Assembly: GCA_964490725.1 (NCBI GenBank)
Contig: CAZBDU010000012.1
Location: 28,665 to 92,664, forward strand
Reading direction: 5' to 3'
Length of the DNA stretch: 64,000 bases
Origin: CAZBDU01 sp964490725
GTDB lineage: Bacteria; Spirochaetota; Spirochaetia; SZUA-6; DRHE01
This document shows positions 25,146 to 33,050 of this stretch, piece after piece; position 1 is the stretch's first letter; every line of letters begins with the position of its first letter. The translations under genes and the position numbers were made by a program. The notes below the pieces were generated by a model, which had not been told where the DNA came from, made no database searches, and saw only the letters and a list, made by a program, of their open reading frames with translations.

Positions 25146-26320
25146 ACCTTCGGCCTTCCGGGCACGAACACCACCTTCAGCGCCTCTGGACGGTAAGAGC
25201 TTTCCAGAGCTTCCCGGCACTTCTCCAGGGCAAAGCGGTGGGTGATCAGCCTTGCCCAGGGAAACGAGCCGCGGTGGCGGATCATCATCTGCATGTGCGG
25301 GTAGTACATGTCGTGGGGATGGTTGGTGTTGCCGATGAACAGCACGTTCTTGGCCGCAAAGTGGCGGTGCACGTTCAGCTCCACCGTCCCGGTGTCCGCG
25401 AAGTTGCCCGTCTCGCAGTAGGTCCCGCCGCGGCGCAGCATCCGGAGACCCACGTCCAGCACTTCCGGCCGGCCCACCGCCTCCACCACCACGTCCGCTC
25501 CGCGCCCCTCGGTCTCCCCGCGGACGTACTGCACCAGCTCCTCATCCGAAAGCCGGGAAATGTCGACGGCCAGGTCCGCCCCGAACTCTCCGGCCAGCTC
25601 CAGCTTGGAGGCCAGGGAGTCCAGGGCGATGATCTTTCCCGCCCCCAGGAGCCGCGCCTTGGCGATCATCATCATCCCCACGGCCCCCAGGCCCTGCACC
25701 ACCACGGTGTCGCCGAAGTTGAACCCTCCCCGCCCGTCGCTCTGGGAGTACATCTTGGCCCGGTCCAGAAGCGCGGTGACCACGAAAATCTCCGCCAGCG
25801 CGGTCTCCTCCACCGTTGCCTCTTCGGGCACCTTGTACACCCACGCCTTGGGCGGCAGGTACAGGTACTCCCCCCAGCCGCCGGCGATGTAAGGGAACCG
25901 GTCGCTGGGGTAGGTCATGCCGATCCCCTGGTGATTCGGGCAGAAGGGAAAGGCGTGGATCCGCCGGCAGTACCAGCACTCGCCGCAGATCACGTTGGGG
26001 CAGTGCGTCACCCGGTCCCCCTCTTTCAGATGCTTGCCGCTGTACTCGATCTCGCTGCCCTTGCCGTTCATCTCCACCACGATCCCGGAGGTCTCGTGGC
26101 CGTGCACCGTGGGGAAGACCATGTCCTGCTCCGCCTCGGTGCCGCCGTACAGGGTTACCTCCCCGCGGAAGGCGTGCTTGTCCGTCCCGCAGATCCCCGA
26201 CATCTCCACCTTCACGATCACCGCCCCCGGCTCCAGATGATCCGGATAGGGCAGCTCCTGGCACTCCACCTTTCCCGGCGCGGTCATCACGACTGCTTTC
26301 ACCCGCTGCGGCCTGCTCAC
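25142..26320 (-). CDS. Zinc-dependent alcohol/polyol dehydrogenase
   Basis: A 392-residue medium-chain dehydrogenase. Catalytic zinc ligands lie in SGICGTDKH and VHGHETSG; structural-zinc cysteines are in CGECWYCRR with a fourth Cys a few residues later (FPFCPNHQ); the NAD-binding motif is GLGAVGMMM. It has an extended stretch between the zinc lobes compared with simple alcohol dehydrogenases. It would oxidise a secondary alcohol of a polyol or sugar acid. It starts 28 bp after the creatininase-family gene in the GntR-controlled operon. Confidence 0.92.
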   Translation of the reverse strand: MSRPQRVKAVVMTAPGKVECQELPYPDHLEPGAVIVKVEMSGICGTDKHAFRGEVTLYGGTEAEQDMVFPTVHGHETSGIVVEMNGKGSEIEYSGKHLKEGDRVTHCPNVICGECWYCRRIHAFPFCPNHQGIGMTYPSDRFPYIAGGWGEYLYLPPKAWVYKVPEEATVEETALAEIFVVTALLDRAKMYSQSDGRGGFNFGDTVVVQGLGAVGMMMIAKARLLGAGKIIALDSLASKLELAGEFGADLAVDISRLSDEELVQYVRGETEGRGADVVVEAVGRPEVLDVGLRMLRRGGTYCETGNFADTGTVELNVHRHFAAKNVLFIGNTNHPHDMYYPHMQMMIRHRGSFPWARLITHRFALEKCREALESSYRPEALKVVFVPGRPKV

Positions 26321-26348
26321 CGTTGCCTCCTCGTTGGTCCCGCTGTCC

Positions 26349-27317
26349 TCAGGTGGGATAACCCAGGGTGTACAGGTGCGTCCCCCCTTTGATGGGACCC
26401 TTCAGCACCCGCTCCACCTGCTCCCGTCTCTGCATGGTCATGGCCTCGATCGGCGGGAGCTTCCCCGCCGGGTACATCCCCATGATGTCGTTGATCAGCT
26501 TCTCCAGATAGTCCATGATGGCGTTCACCCCGGGCCTGGCCTTCTCCGGGTCCGCCAGCGTGGCGTCCCCCACCACCCCCTCTGGAGTGGAGACCACTTC
26601 GATGGCCGAGGCGCCCACCTGCAGCCAGAAGTCCAGGGGCAGCTCCGGGTAGGCGCTGCCGGACTTGTTCACGTGCCCGTCCGGAAAGATCTTCATCGGC
26701 TTGGTGGCCACCGCCTTCGACTGGTCGATCATCTCGGGAAAGAGCGCCATGGAGTAGGAGGTCTCGCACTCGTCGGCGTGCACGAAGGGGGTCTCGAAAG
26801 GACCTCCATGCGCCTTGTCCCGCAGGTGCTCCGGAATCACGAACCACCAGTTCACGTTCACGATAATTGCCGGCACCTGGTAGCGCTTGGCGAACTGGTG
26901 GATCGCCAAGGGGATCACGTAATCCTGCCCGTGCCCGTTCAGAAGGATCTGCTTCCGGAAGCCTGTGTTCCAGAACCCCGCAATCACCGCGCGCAGGTAT
27001 GCGGCCAGGTCTTCCTCCGGGACCATGATGGTGCCCGGCATGCCCATGTGGTGAAACGGGTGCGAGCCGTACCAGATGGGCTCGGCCACGGTGCACCCGG
27101 TCGCCGCGGCCACCTGCTCGGCGATGCGGGACACCAGAAAGGTGTCCTCACCCGTGCAGGCGTTGGGCCCGTGGTTCTCGGTGCTGCCCACCGGGATGAT
27201 GATCAGGTCGGAGCTCTTCAACCGCTCCTCCACCTGGTGCCCGTTCATGGTCTGAAAGTAGATCCCCGAGGGCTTCTCCATGTGCCCGCCCTGGGGCGGA
27301 ATCTGCCACTTTCCCAT
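26349..27317 (-). CDS. Creatininase-family metal-dependent hydrolase
   Basis: A 322-residue member of the creatininase (creatinine amidohydrolase) family. Metal ligands appear in VGSTENHGP, LLNGHGQD and VHADECETSYSM, matching the family pattern E...H, NGHG and HAxExETS. ATG 27317 with RBS taggaggg was chosen; the longer frame has no homology. Family members hydrolyse cyclic or linear amides (creatinine, mycofactocin precursors, formamidopyrimidines). It lies 19 bp after the GntR gene, so it is the first enzyme of the operon; substrate unknown. Confidence 0.9.
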   Translation of the reverse strand: MGKWQIPPQGGHMEKPSGIYFQTMNGHQVEERLKSSDLIIIPVGSTENHGPNACTGEDTFLVSRIAEQVAAATGCTVAEPIWYGSHPFHHMGMPGTIMVPEEDLAAYLRAVIAGFWNTGFRKQILLNGHGQDYVIPLAIHQFAKRYQVPAIIVNVNWWFVIPEHLRDKAHGGPFETPFVHADECETSYSMALFPEMIDQSKAVATKPMKIFPDGHVNKSGSAYPELPLDFWLQVGASAIEVVSTPEGVVGDATLADPEKARPGVNAIMDYLEKLINDIMGMYPAGKLPPIEAMTMQRREQVERVLKGPIKGGTHLYTLGYPT

Positions 27318-27336
27318 CCGGTCCCTCCTATTGCTC

Positions 27337-28014
27337 CTACCCATCGAGTTCTTCCTCGGGCAGGTCGAGAAAACTGAGCAGTCGCCTCCTGACCGCTTCG
27401 ATGTGTGCCTGCATCGCCTGGCGAGCACGAACCGGTTTCCGGGCGCGAAGCGCATCCAGAATCTTGCGGTGCTCCGCAAGGGAGGTCTTCACATTTTCCA
27501 GGGAGCGCAGCGACAGCACGCGCTCCCTGTAGGTGAGATCCTTGATGCTGTCCACCATGCGCACCAGCCGCCGATTGCGCGCCAACTGCAGGATCAGAGT
27601 GTGCAGCGCCACCTCCATCTCCATGAACCGTGGGAGGTCCCCCTGGTCGACGGCCTCCGTACCGGCCCGGTGCAAATCTTCCAGTCGGACGATGTCTTTG
27701 TCACTCAATACGGCAGCGGCCTTCTCCGCGGCGTACCCTTCGGTCAGGGCCCGAAGCTCGAACAGCTCCGAGAACTCCCGCCGTGTGATCCCCTGCACGA
27801 AGAAGCCCACCCTGGAGGCCGCCCTGACCAGCCCCTCGCTCTCCAGTCTCAGGAGGGCCTCCCGAATGGGTGTACGGCTGATGTGCAGTTGTTGGGCGAG
27901 CGCTTCGATGGGGAGCTGCTCGTCCGCCTTGAATTCGGAATTGAGAATCATCTGCTTGATCGTTTCGTAGGCCCAATCCTTCAGCTCTGAAGGCCGCGCC
28001 AGGTCTGAGTTCAC
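27337..28014 (-). CDS. GntR-family (FadR/VanR subgroup) transcriptional regulator
   Basis: A 225-residue regulator. The N-terminal winged helix (IEALAQQLHISRTPIREALL, ~residues 36-55) is followed by an all-helical FCD effector domain with RFMEMEVALHTLILQLA and a late HIEAVRRRLLSFL. The start is a GTG preceded by ggagg. It heads the operon with creatininase-family, dehydrogenase and isomerase genes. A strong palindrome overlaps its promoter at 28036-28075, implying autoregulation. The effector is probably an organic acid, as in most FCD regulators. Confidence 0.93.
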   Translation of the reverse strand: MNSDLARPSELKDWAYETIKQMILNSEFKADEQLPIEALAQQLHISRTPIREALLRLESEGLVRAASRVGFFVQGITRREFSELFELRALTEGYAAEKAAAVLSDKDIVRLEDLHRAGTEAVDQGDLPRFMEMEVALHTLILQLARNRRLVRMVDSIKDLTYRERVLSLRSLENVKTSLAEHRKILDALRARKPVRARQAMQAHIEAVRRRLLSFLDLPEEELDG

Positions 28015-28035
28015 GTTCCTCCGTCCCGCATCTTG

Positions 28036-28075
28036 CTAGCATGTCACATGTAACATATTACATGCTAGTTGTCAA
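28036..28075 (-). promoter_or_regulatory. GntR promoter with overlapping palindromic operator
   Basis: On the minus strand TTGACA (28075-28070) is followed after 16-17 bases by a TTACAT/TACATG -10 box. Overlapping it are two nested perfect palindromes: CTAGCATGT (28036-28044) with ACATGCTAG (28060-28068), and CATGTAA-CATA-TTACATG (28047-28064). The AT-rich dyad in a GC-rich genome, located at the GntR promoter, is a convincing operator. Confidence 0.75.
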
Positions 28076-28192
28076 GCCTGCGGTGCCGCAGTGTACGGTC
28101 GCACACCGGAGCGGGCGACCTCGCGCGCAGCCCGGGGCTGCCCAACCAGGCGGCCCATCTGCTACAATGACCTTCTGCGACCTTCTGCCGGA

Positions 28193-29341
28193 GTGCCCGT
28201 GCGCCGTCTCGTTCGCCTCGTCTTGATGCTCACGCTGCTTTCCCCGCCCCTGCCGCTGCCAGGCCAGCCCGCACCGCCTGTCGGCTCCGACCTGAGCGGC
28301 CGGCGCCTGAAGGGGTCCCTGGAGAGACGCGTGGAGGCGGCTATCGAAGCCGCCTACCGCCGCTGCCTGAGACGGCGCACCGTCGCCGGCCGGGAGCTGC
28401 TGCTGCGCATCCCCTTCGGCCAAAACGGCGAGCGCAACGGCCCCGGCTTCGTCCAGCGCATCTACCTGGGGGGCAAGGGCAGTCCGGAGGAGATCTGGCA
28501 GCGCGCCGAAGAGCTCCTGGCATCGCAGGGCTTCGCCCGCTACCTGGAGGCGCTGCGCCGTCCCGGAGAGAAGCTCCTGGTCTTCGACCTGGCGCGGCGC
28601 AGCTGGTCGGCGTTCTTCGATCCGGGGCTGATCGGCAAGGTGAAGGCAGGCCCCTATCCCGGCACCCGCGCCCGCGTCTACGTGCTGCGGTCCCAGGCGG
28701 GGGTGAGCGAGGCGGACCTCTACAACTACCTGTACTGCATCGGGGCCTTGGGGATGGACTGCTCGGGGTTCGTGTACTACGTGCAGCAGGCCGTCGCGGA
28801 GGCCTTGGGGGTGGACCTGGACCGGAAGCTGGCAGGCTCGCTGAGGGTGGCCCCGCAGCGGGTGCCCCAGCTGGTGGGGTTGTGGCTGTTCGACCCGCGG
28901 CGAGGCTTCGCGGAGCGCGTCCCGGACAACCCGGCGGCGCTCCGCCCCGGGGACGTCTTCCTCTTCCGCGGCCGCGTTCCCGGCAGGGGTCTGGACTTCC
29001 GCCACTCCGCGGTGATTCAGTCCGTGGACCCGCAGGCGGGAGTGGTGCGCTACCTGCAGTGCACCGACTGGGCCCCGCAGCCTCAGCGGGGGGTGCACGA
29101 TTCCCGCATCCGCTTCGATCCCGGCGCCCCGCAGACCAGCCTCAAGGACCCTTTGGTGGAGTGGAGCCAGGAGATCCTCCCCGCCTTCCCGGGGGAGCCC
29201 GGCCTGCGCTACTGGCGCAACGACGGAGACCGCTTCGTCTCCTACATGGAGGCCGACGGCAGCCTGGTGGTGCGGCTGCGCGCGGTGAAACGCCTGCTGG
29301 AGGCGACCGATCCCGACTACTACCGGGCCGCAGCGCCCTGA
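28193..29341 (+). CDS. Secreted NlpC/P60-like cysteine peptidase
   Basis: A 382-residue protein starting at GTG 28193 with an N-terminal signal-like segment (RRLVRLVLMLTLLSPPLPLP). The central domain has the NlpC/P60-type catalytic motif MDCSGFVYYVQQA (Cys ~residue 187) and a downstream His in FRHSAVIQ (~residue 273), with LRPGDVFLFRG between them as in these cell-wall peptidases. A ~130-residue N-terminal part and a C-terminal extension are not recognised. It would cleave peptidoglycan stem peptides outside the membrane. A TACAAT at 28163-28168 may be its -10 box but no good -35 is seen. Confidence 0.75.
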   Translation: MPVRRLVRLVLMLTLLSPPLPLPGQPAPPVGSDLSGRRLKGSLERRVEAAIEAAYRRCLRRRTVAGRELLLRIPFGQNGERNGPGFVQRIYLGGKGSPEEIWQRAEELLASQGFARYLEALRRPGEKLLVFDLARRSWSAFFDPGLIGKVKAGPYPGTRARVYVLRSQAGVSEADLYNYLYCIGALGMDCSGFVYYVQQAVAEALGVDLDRKLAGSLRVAPQRVPQLVGLWLFDPRRGFAERVPDNPAALRPGDVFLFRGRVPGRGLDFRHSAVIQSVDPQAGVVRYLQCTDWAPQPQRGVHDSRIRFDPGAPQTSLKDPLVEWSQEILPAFPGEPGLRYWRNDGDRFVSYMEADGSLVVRLRAVKRLLEATDPDYYRAAAP

Positions 29342-29405
29342 GAGCCGCCGGCGGTGCGCCGCCGGTCCCGCGCGCATGGCCGGCGGACGGGGAATGAGAG
29401 CGTTC

Positions 29406-29434
29406 TTGACGTGGCCGCCGCCCCGGCCTACCAT
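29406..29434 (+). promoter_or_regulatory. Putative promoter of the dipeptidase gene
   Basis: TTGACG (29406-29411), 17-base spacer, TACCAT (29429-29434). It leaves an ~140-base leader before ATG 29582. Confidence 0.5.
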
Positions 29435-29581
29435 TTGGCAGGCGGCCGGCCAGCGCCGTCGAGCCGCCGGGCGTCTGCGCGAGCGAGCCAGAGCGAAACG
29501 TCGGCGGCGCGGCGGTGCCTCCCGGCCCCGAAACGGCAAGACCTGGAGGAGCCGCTCTCGACCGGGCACAGGAGGTGCAAT

Positions 29582-31048
29582 ATGGCGGTTGGAGCCCTCG
29601 GCGCTCTGGAGCCCTCCCCGGTGTGGAGACTGTTCGAGCAAATCACGCGGATTCCCCGCTGCTCCGGCAGGGAGGAACGGATCCGCCAGTGGGTGATCGA
29701 GTGGGCCGGGCGCAACGAGGTGAGCGCCAGAAGCGACCAGGGCGGAAACGTCCTTCTGTCGATTCCCGCCACCCCGGACTGTTCGGGCTATCCCACTCTG
29801 ACCCTGCAGGCCCACCTGGACATGGTGTGCGCCAAGGAGTCGGACCTGCCCTTCGACTTCGAGGGTGACCCGCTTCCGGTCCAGGTGGAAGGACAGACGG
29901 TGACTGCCCGCGGAACCACCCTTGGCGCCGACAATGGAATCGGTATCGCCCTGGCCCTGGCCGCTCTGGTGGACCCGGGCCTCCGCCACGGCCCGCTGGA
30001 GGCGCTGTTCACGGTCAACGAAGAAAACGGCTTCACCGGGGCCTTCGCCATAAAGCCGGGTTTCTTCGCCGGCAGCTGCCTGATCAACCTGGACAGTGAG
30101 GAGCTGGGACAAATCACGGTGGGCAGCGCCGGCGGGGAGTTCACGGACTACACGTTCCCCATCGACCTCCAGGAGGCCGGAGACGAGGCGGCCTTCGAGC
30201 TGGCGGTGGACGGACTGCAGAGCGGTCACTCGGGAATCCACATCCACCTGCCCCGGCTGAACGCCGTCAAGGTGGCGCTGCGGGGGATTCTGGCCCTGAG
30301 CCGGGAAGCGCCGGTGCGCCTCTGCCGGTTCGAAGGCGGGACGGCCAGCAACGCGATCCCCCCCTCCTCGCGTCTGGCCGTGCTGGTGCCCGCCGGCCGC
30401 AAGGAAGCCTGCCGGCAGCTGCTGGAGAGCTTGAAGACGCGCACCCTCCGGGAAGCCCAGGAGGCGGAACCCGGGATTCGCATCGAGATTTCGGAAGCGG
30501 CGGATCAAAAGGGGTGGAGCCGGGAGCAGTCGGATCGCTTTCTCCAGCTGATCGACGCGGTCCCCCAGGGTCCGCTGGCGTTCAGCTCCGAGATCGAGGG
30601 ACTGGTGGAGACCTCCAACAACCTGGGGGTGGTGCGCACCAGGGAAGACTCCGTCGAGGTGCTCCTCAACTGCCGCAGCTCGATAGACGGCTCACTGGAG
30701 GATTTGAGCGAAAAGCTGCGACAGATCGGCGAGCGCTGTGGCGCCCAGGTCCGGCAGCACGACCGCTACCCGGCGTGGAGCGCCGAGCCCGCCTCGCCCT
30801 TCAGCCTCCTGGTGAAGGAGCAGTACGAGAGCATCCTGGGCCGGCCGGTGAAGCTGACCGCCCTCCACGCCGGGCTGGAGTGCGGGGTGTTCAAAGGCAT
30901 CGCCCCGCAGCTGGAGATCGTCTCCATAGGGCCCACGCTGAGGAACGTGCACGGTCCGGGTGAGCAGGTGGAGATACCCAGCGTCGGGGTGATCTGGCGG
31001 GTGATCCGCAGGATCGCGGAGCGCCTGGGCAACCTGCGAGAGAGCTGA
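29582..31048 (+). CDS. pepD: Aminoacyl-histidine dipeptidase (M20 family, PepD type)
   Basis: A 488-residue M20C peptidase, the usual length for PepD. Zinc ligands and catalytic residues are seen in LQAHLDMV (His, Asp), LGADNGIG (bridging Asp), NEENGFTG (catalytic Glu and ligand Glu), INLDSEE (Asp) and LHAGLECG (His). RBS aggaggt precedes ATG 29582, which fixes the start; the open frame further upstream is not coding-like. It hydrolyses Xaa-His and other dipeptides in the cytoplasm. It may recycle peptides released by the secreted cysteine peptidase upstream, but has its own promoter. Confidence 0.95.
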   Translation: MAVGALGALEPSPVWRLFEQITRIPRCSGREERIRQWVIEWAGRNEVSARSDQGGNVLLSIPATPDCSGYPTLTLQAHLDMVCAKESDLPFDFEGDPLPVQVEGQTVTARGTTLGADNGIGIALALAALVDPGLRHGPLEALFTVNEENGFTGAFAIKPGFFAGSCLINLDSEELGQITVGSAGGEFTDYTFPIDLQEAGDEAAFELAVDGLQSGHSGIHIHLPRLNAVKVALRGILALSREAPVRLCRFEGGTASNAIPPSSRLAVLVPAGRKEACRQLLESLKTRTLREAQEAEPGIRIEISEAADQKGWSREQSDRFLQLIDAVPQGPLAFSSEIEGLVETSNNLGVVRTREDSVEVLLNCRSSIDGSLEDLSEKLRQIGERCGAQVRQHDRYPAWSAEPASPFSLLVKEQYESILGRPVKLTALHAGLECGVFKGIAPQLEIVSIGPTLRNVHGPGEQVEIPSVGVIWRVIRRIAERLGNLRES

Positions 31049-31054
31049 GGCCGG

Positions 31055-32266
31055 TCATCCTTCTCCCCGGTGCCACAGTCGCGCGTGCTGCCGGTCCTGC
31101 TCGCTGAGGTACTCGGGAAAGAACTTATCGTAGAACCCGCCGTCCAGATGGTGGACCTGGGCGAGAATGGGGATGAACAGAGCGGCGGTGTACTTGGGAA
31201 ACCTCCCGTAGGTCTGCCGGACGTACCGGCAGTAGGCCTTGGCGGCCTCCACGATGTCCTCGTATACCCGCGGTCGTGGCAGATCGTATCCCGCCGCACC
31301 GTAGATTCCGGCGGAGCCCCATTTGAGCTCTGCGATCTCCTCCACCGCCTGCTCCACGGACCTGTAGGGCGGGCAGTACCCCTCCAGCACGCCGTCGATT
31401 CCCACCGGGTTGTCGGTTGCCTGGGGAAAGGAGTCCCTGCCGGCCTTCTCGAAGCGGACGCCCAGGGCCCTCATGACCGTCGGCAGATCGATGGTGTGCA
31501 TCATGAACGAGCCCAGCCCCATGGCCGTGGCGGCGAGAGACATGTTCTGCATGGCCATGCCCGCCTCCAGGTTGCACAGCCAGGGAAGCATGGCCTCGTA
31601 CTGGGCAATCGTCATCACGTCGCCGTTCAACACCCCGCCCTCGATCCACGGGTCTACCCCTGCGGGCCGGTTCCTCACCTCGTCCCAGAGCCGCCAGCGA
31701 AATTGGGCCAATCCGGTGAAGAGCAGATTGATGTATTCCCGGGTGGTGTCCGCGATGGGGATGAAGAGGGTGGTGCCGGGCAGGTTGACCATGCTCTCGA
31801 ACGCCGAGCCGATGGCCGCCCTGGGGATGTCGATCCTGCCGTCCTTCAGCTTCAGGGTGTTCTTCCGGTAGTCATCGAGGATCACCTTGCGGCTCCCGGG
31901 GTCCGCCATGCGCGCCCGGTTCTTCGGGATGATCTCCTCGGTGCCGTGGCTGCGATAGTAAAAGACCCCCTGGTCGTCGCTGAAGAACAGGTGCAGCGTG
32001 AGGGAGGCGCAGGGACTGGCGGCGGTTCGGCCGATGACCGTCAGATGGCCAAGCAGGTGCCTGATTTCCTCCACCGTGACCCCTGTGATCCCCGAGGCGG
32101 CGAAGCAGAGCAACGCGGTCTCCTCTTCGCTCAGGGGAACCGGTTGTTCCTGAGAGGCATAGCGCAGCCCGGCCCGGCCGGAGGTGAGCCGTCCACCCTG
32201 GGGGAACCGCCGCGTGCGACGCCGGAACATCGTGTCGAACAGGGGTGCTTCGAAATCCGCCAACAT
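31055..32266 (-). CDS. Nitroreductase-like flavoprotein
   Basis: A 403-residue protein. RBS aagaggagg before ATG 32266 fixes the start. It has features of the nitroreductase/SagB superfamily: an N-terminal RRRTRRFPQG, ALLCFAASGITG, and a helix AGMAMQNMSLAATAMGLGS that resembles the family's FMN-contacting segment. It is longer than a classical nitroreductase (~200 residues), with ~150 extra residues in the middle. A reductive or oxidative step on an N-containing compound is possible. It is the last gene of the 41-31 kb operon and converges on pepD with a 6-bp gap. Confidence 0.6.
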   Translation of the reverse strand: MLADFEAPLFDTMFRRRTRRFPQGGRLTSGRAGLRYASQEQPVPLSEEETALLCFAASGITGVTVEEIRHLLGHLTVIGRTAASPCASLTLHLFFSDDQGVFYYRSHGTEEIIPKNRARMADPGSRKVILDDYRKNTLKLKDGRIDIPRAAIGSAFESMVNLPGTTLFIPIADTTREYINLLFTGLAQFRWRLWDEVRNRPAGVDPWIEGGVLNGDVMTIAQYEAMLPWLCNLEAGMAMQNMSLAATAMGLGSFMMHTIDLPTVMRALGVRFEKAGRDSFPQATDNPVGIDGVLEGYCPPYRSVEQAVEEIAELKWGSAGIYGAAGYDLPRPRVYEDIVEAAKAYCRYVRQTYGRFPKYTAALFIPILAQVHHLDGGFYDKFFPEYLSEQDRQHARLWHRGEG

Positions 32267-32309
32267 ACAATCCTCCTCTTTGCCGGCCTGCCCTGCGAGG
32301 GGCCGCGCC

Positions 32310-32984
32310 TCAGACGGGCAGTCCATACGACTCCAGGACTCTCCGGTACACTCCCTTCTGGCGTACCGCCTCCAGGCCGGAGTCGAAAAGCCTGGCGAGC
32401 CCGGCACGATCCCGCTGGAACGCCACGTGCAGGGGCCTGTTGATCTGGTATGCCGGCACCTGCTCGATGCCCTGGATGCCCAGCTTCCGAGCCAGGTAGG
32501 CGGCCACCCCCGCATCCATCAGGATCAGATCGACCTCGCCGGCCAGCAATGCCCGCAGGAGCTGCTCCTGGCCCGCACGCTCCGCCTTCTGCGACTCGGA
32601 GAGCCGGTCCACCGCAGGGCCGTAGCTGTAGCCTCCCAGCACCCCCAGAAGCCGGCCGCGGAAAGGGTCCCCAGCCGCAGGGTCGAACGATCCCGCCGGG
32701 CCGCCGGCCCTGCGGAACAGGAGCGTCCTCTCCTCGCGCAGCACGCCCGAGAAAAGGTAGAGCTTCCTCCGCTCCGGGTTGGGCAGGATCTGGTATATCC
32801 CGTCCGCCCTTTTCTCCTGGAGGGATTCCAGGCATTGCTTCCAGGGCAGGAGGCTGGTCCGGGCCGCCAGTCCGCAGGCCCTGAAGGCCTGGACGATGAT
32901 CTCGTGGTCGGCCCCCCGCACCCTGCCGTCTTGCTCGTACTGGTAAGGCGGATACGGATCGGCGACCAACCGTACCGTGCGCAT
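32310..32984 (-). CDS. SBP_bac_3-type solute-binding protein without signal peptide
   Basis: A 224-residue protein with the polar amino-acid-receptor fold: RLVADPYPPYQYEQ at the N-terminus, GADHEIIVQAF, a middle DGIYQILPNPERRKLYLFS and the late LLAGEVDLILMDAGVAAYL. The length equals one bare SBP_bac_3 domain. No signal peptide or lipobox precedes it, and extending the frame upstream yields no hydrophobic segment, so it appears to be cytoplasmic. It may be a ligand sensor or an enzyme-associated binding protein rather than a transport receptor. Confidence 0.8.
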   Translation of the reverse strand: MRTVRLVADPYPPYQYEQDGRVRGADHEIIVQAFRACGLAARTSLLPWKQCLESLQEKRADGIYQILPNPERRKLYLFSGVLREERTLLFRRAGGPAGSFDPAAGDPFRGRLLGVLGGYSYGPAVDRLSESQKAERAGQEQLLRALLAGEVDLILMDAGVAAYLARKLGIQGIEQVPAYQINRPLHVAFQRDRAGLARLFDSGLEAVRQKGVYRRVLESYGLPV

Positions 32985-33050
32985 TCCTGCGCCTAGGGGA
33001 AGATCCCGCCCCTGGGCCGTCCCGGGCCGCTCCGCAGGCCGAGAGGTGAC

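Noticed and set aside
28163..28168. TACAAT as a full promoter of the NlpC/P60-like gene
   Set aside because: No acceptable -35 box at 15-19 bases upstream; kept only as a remark.
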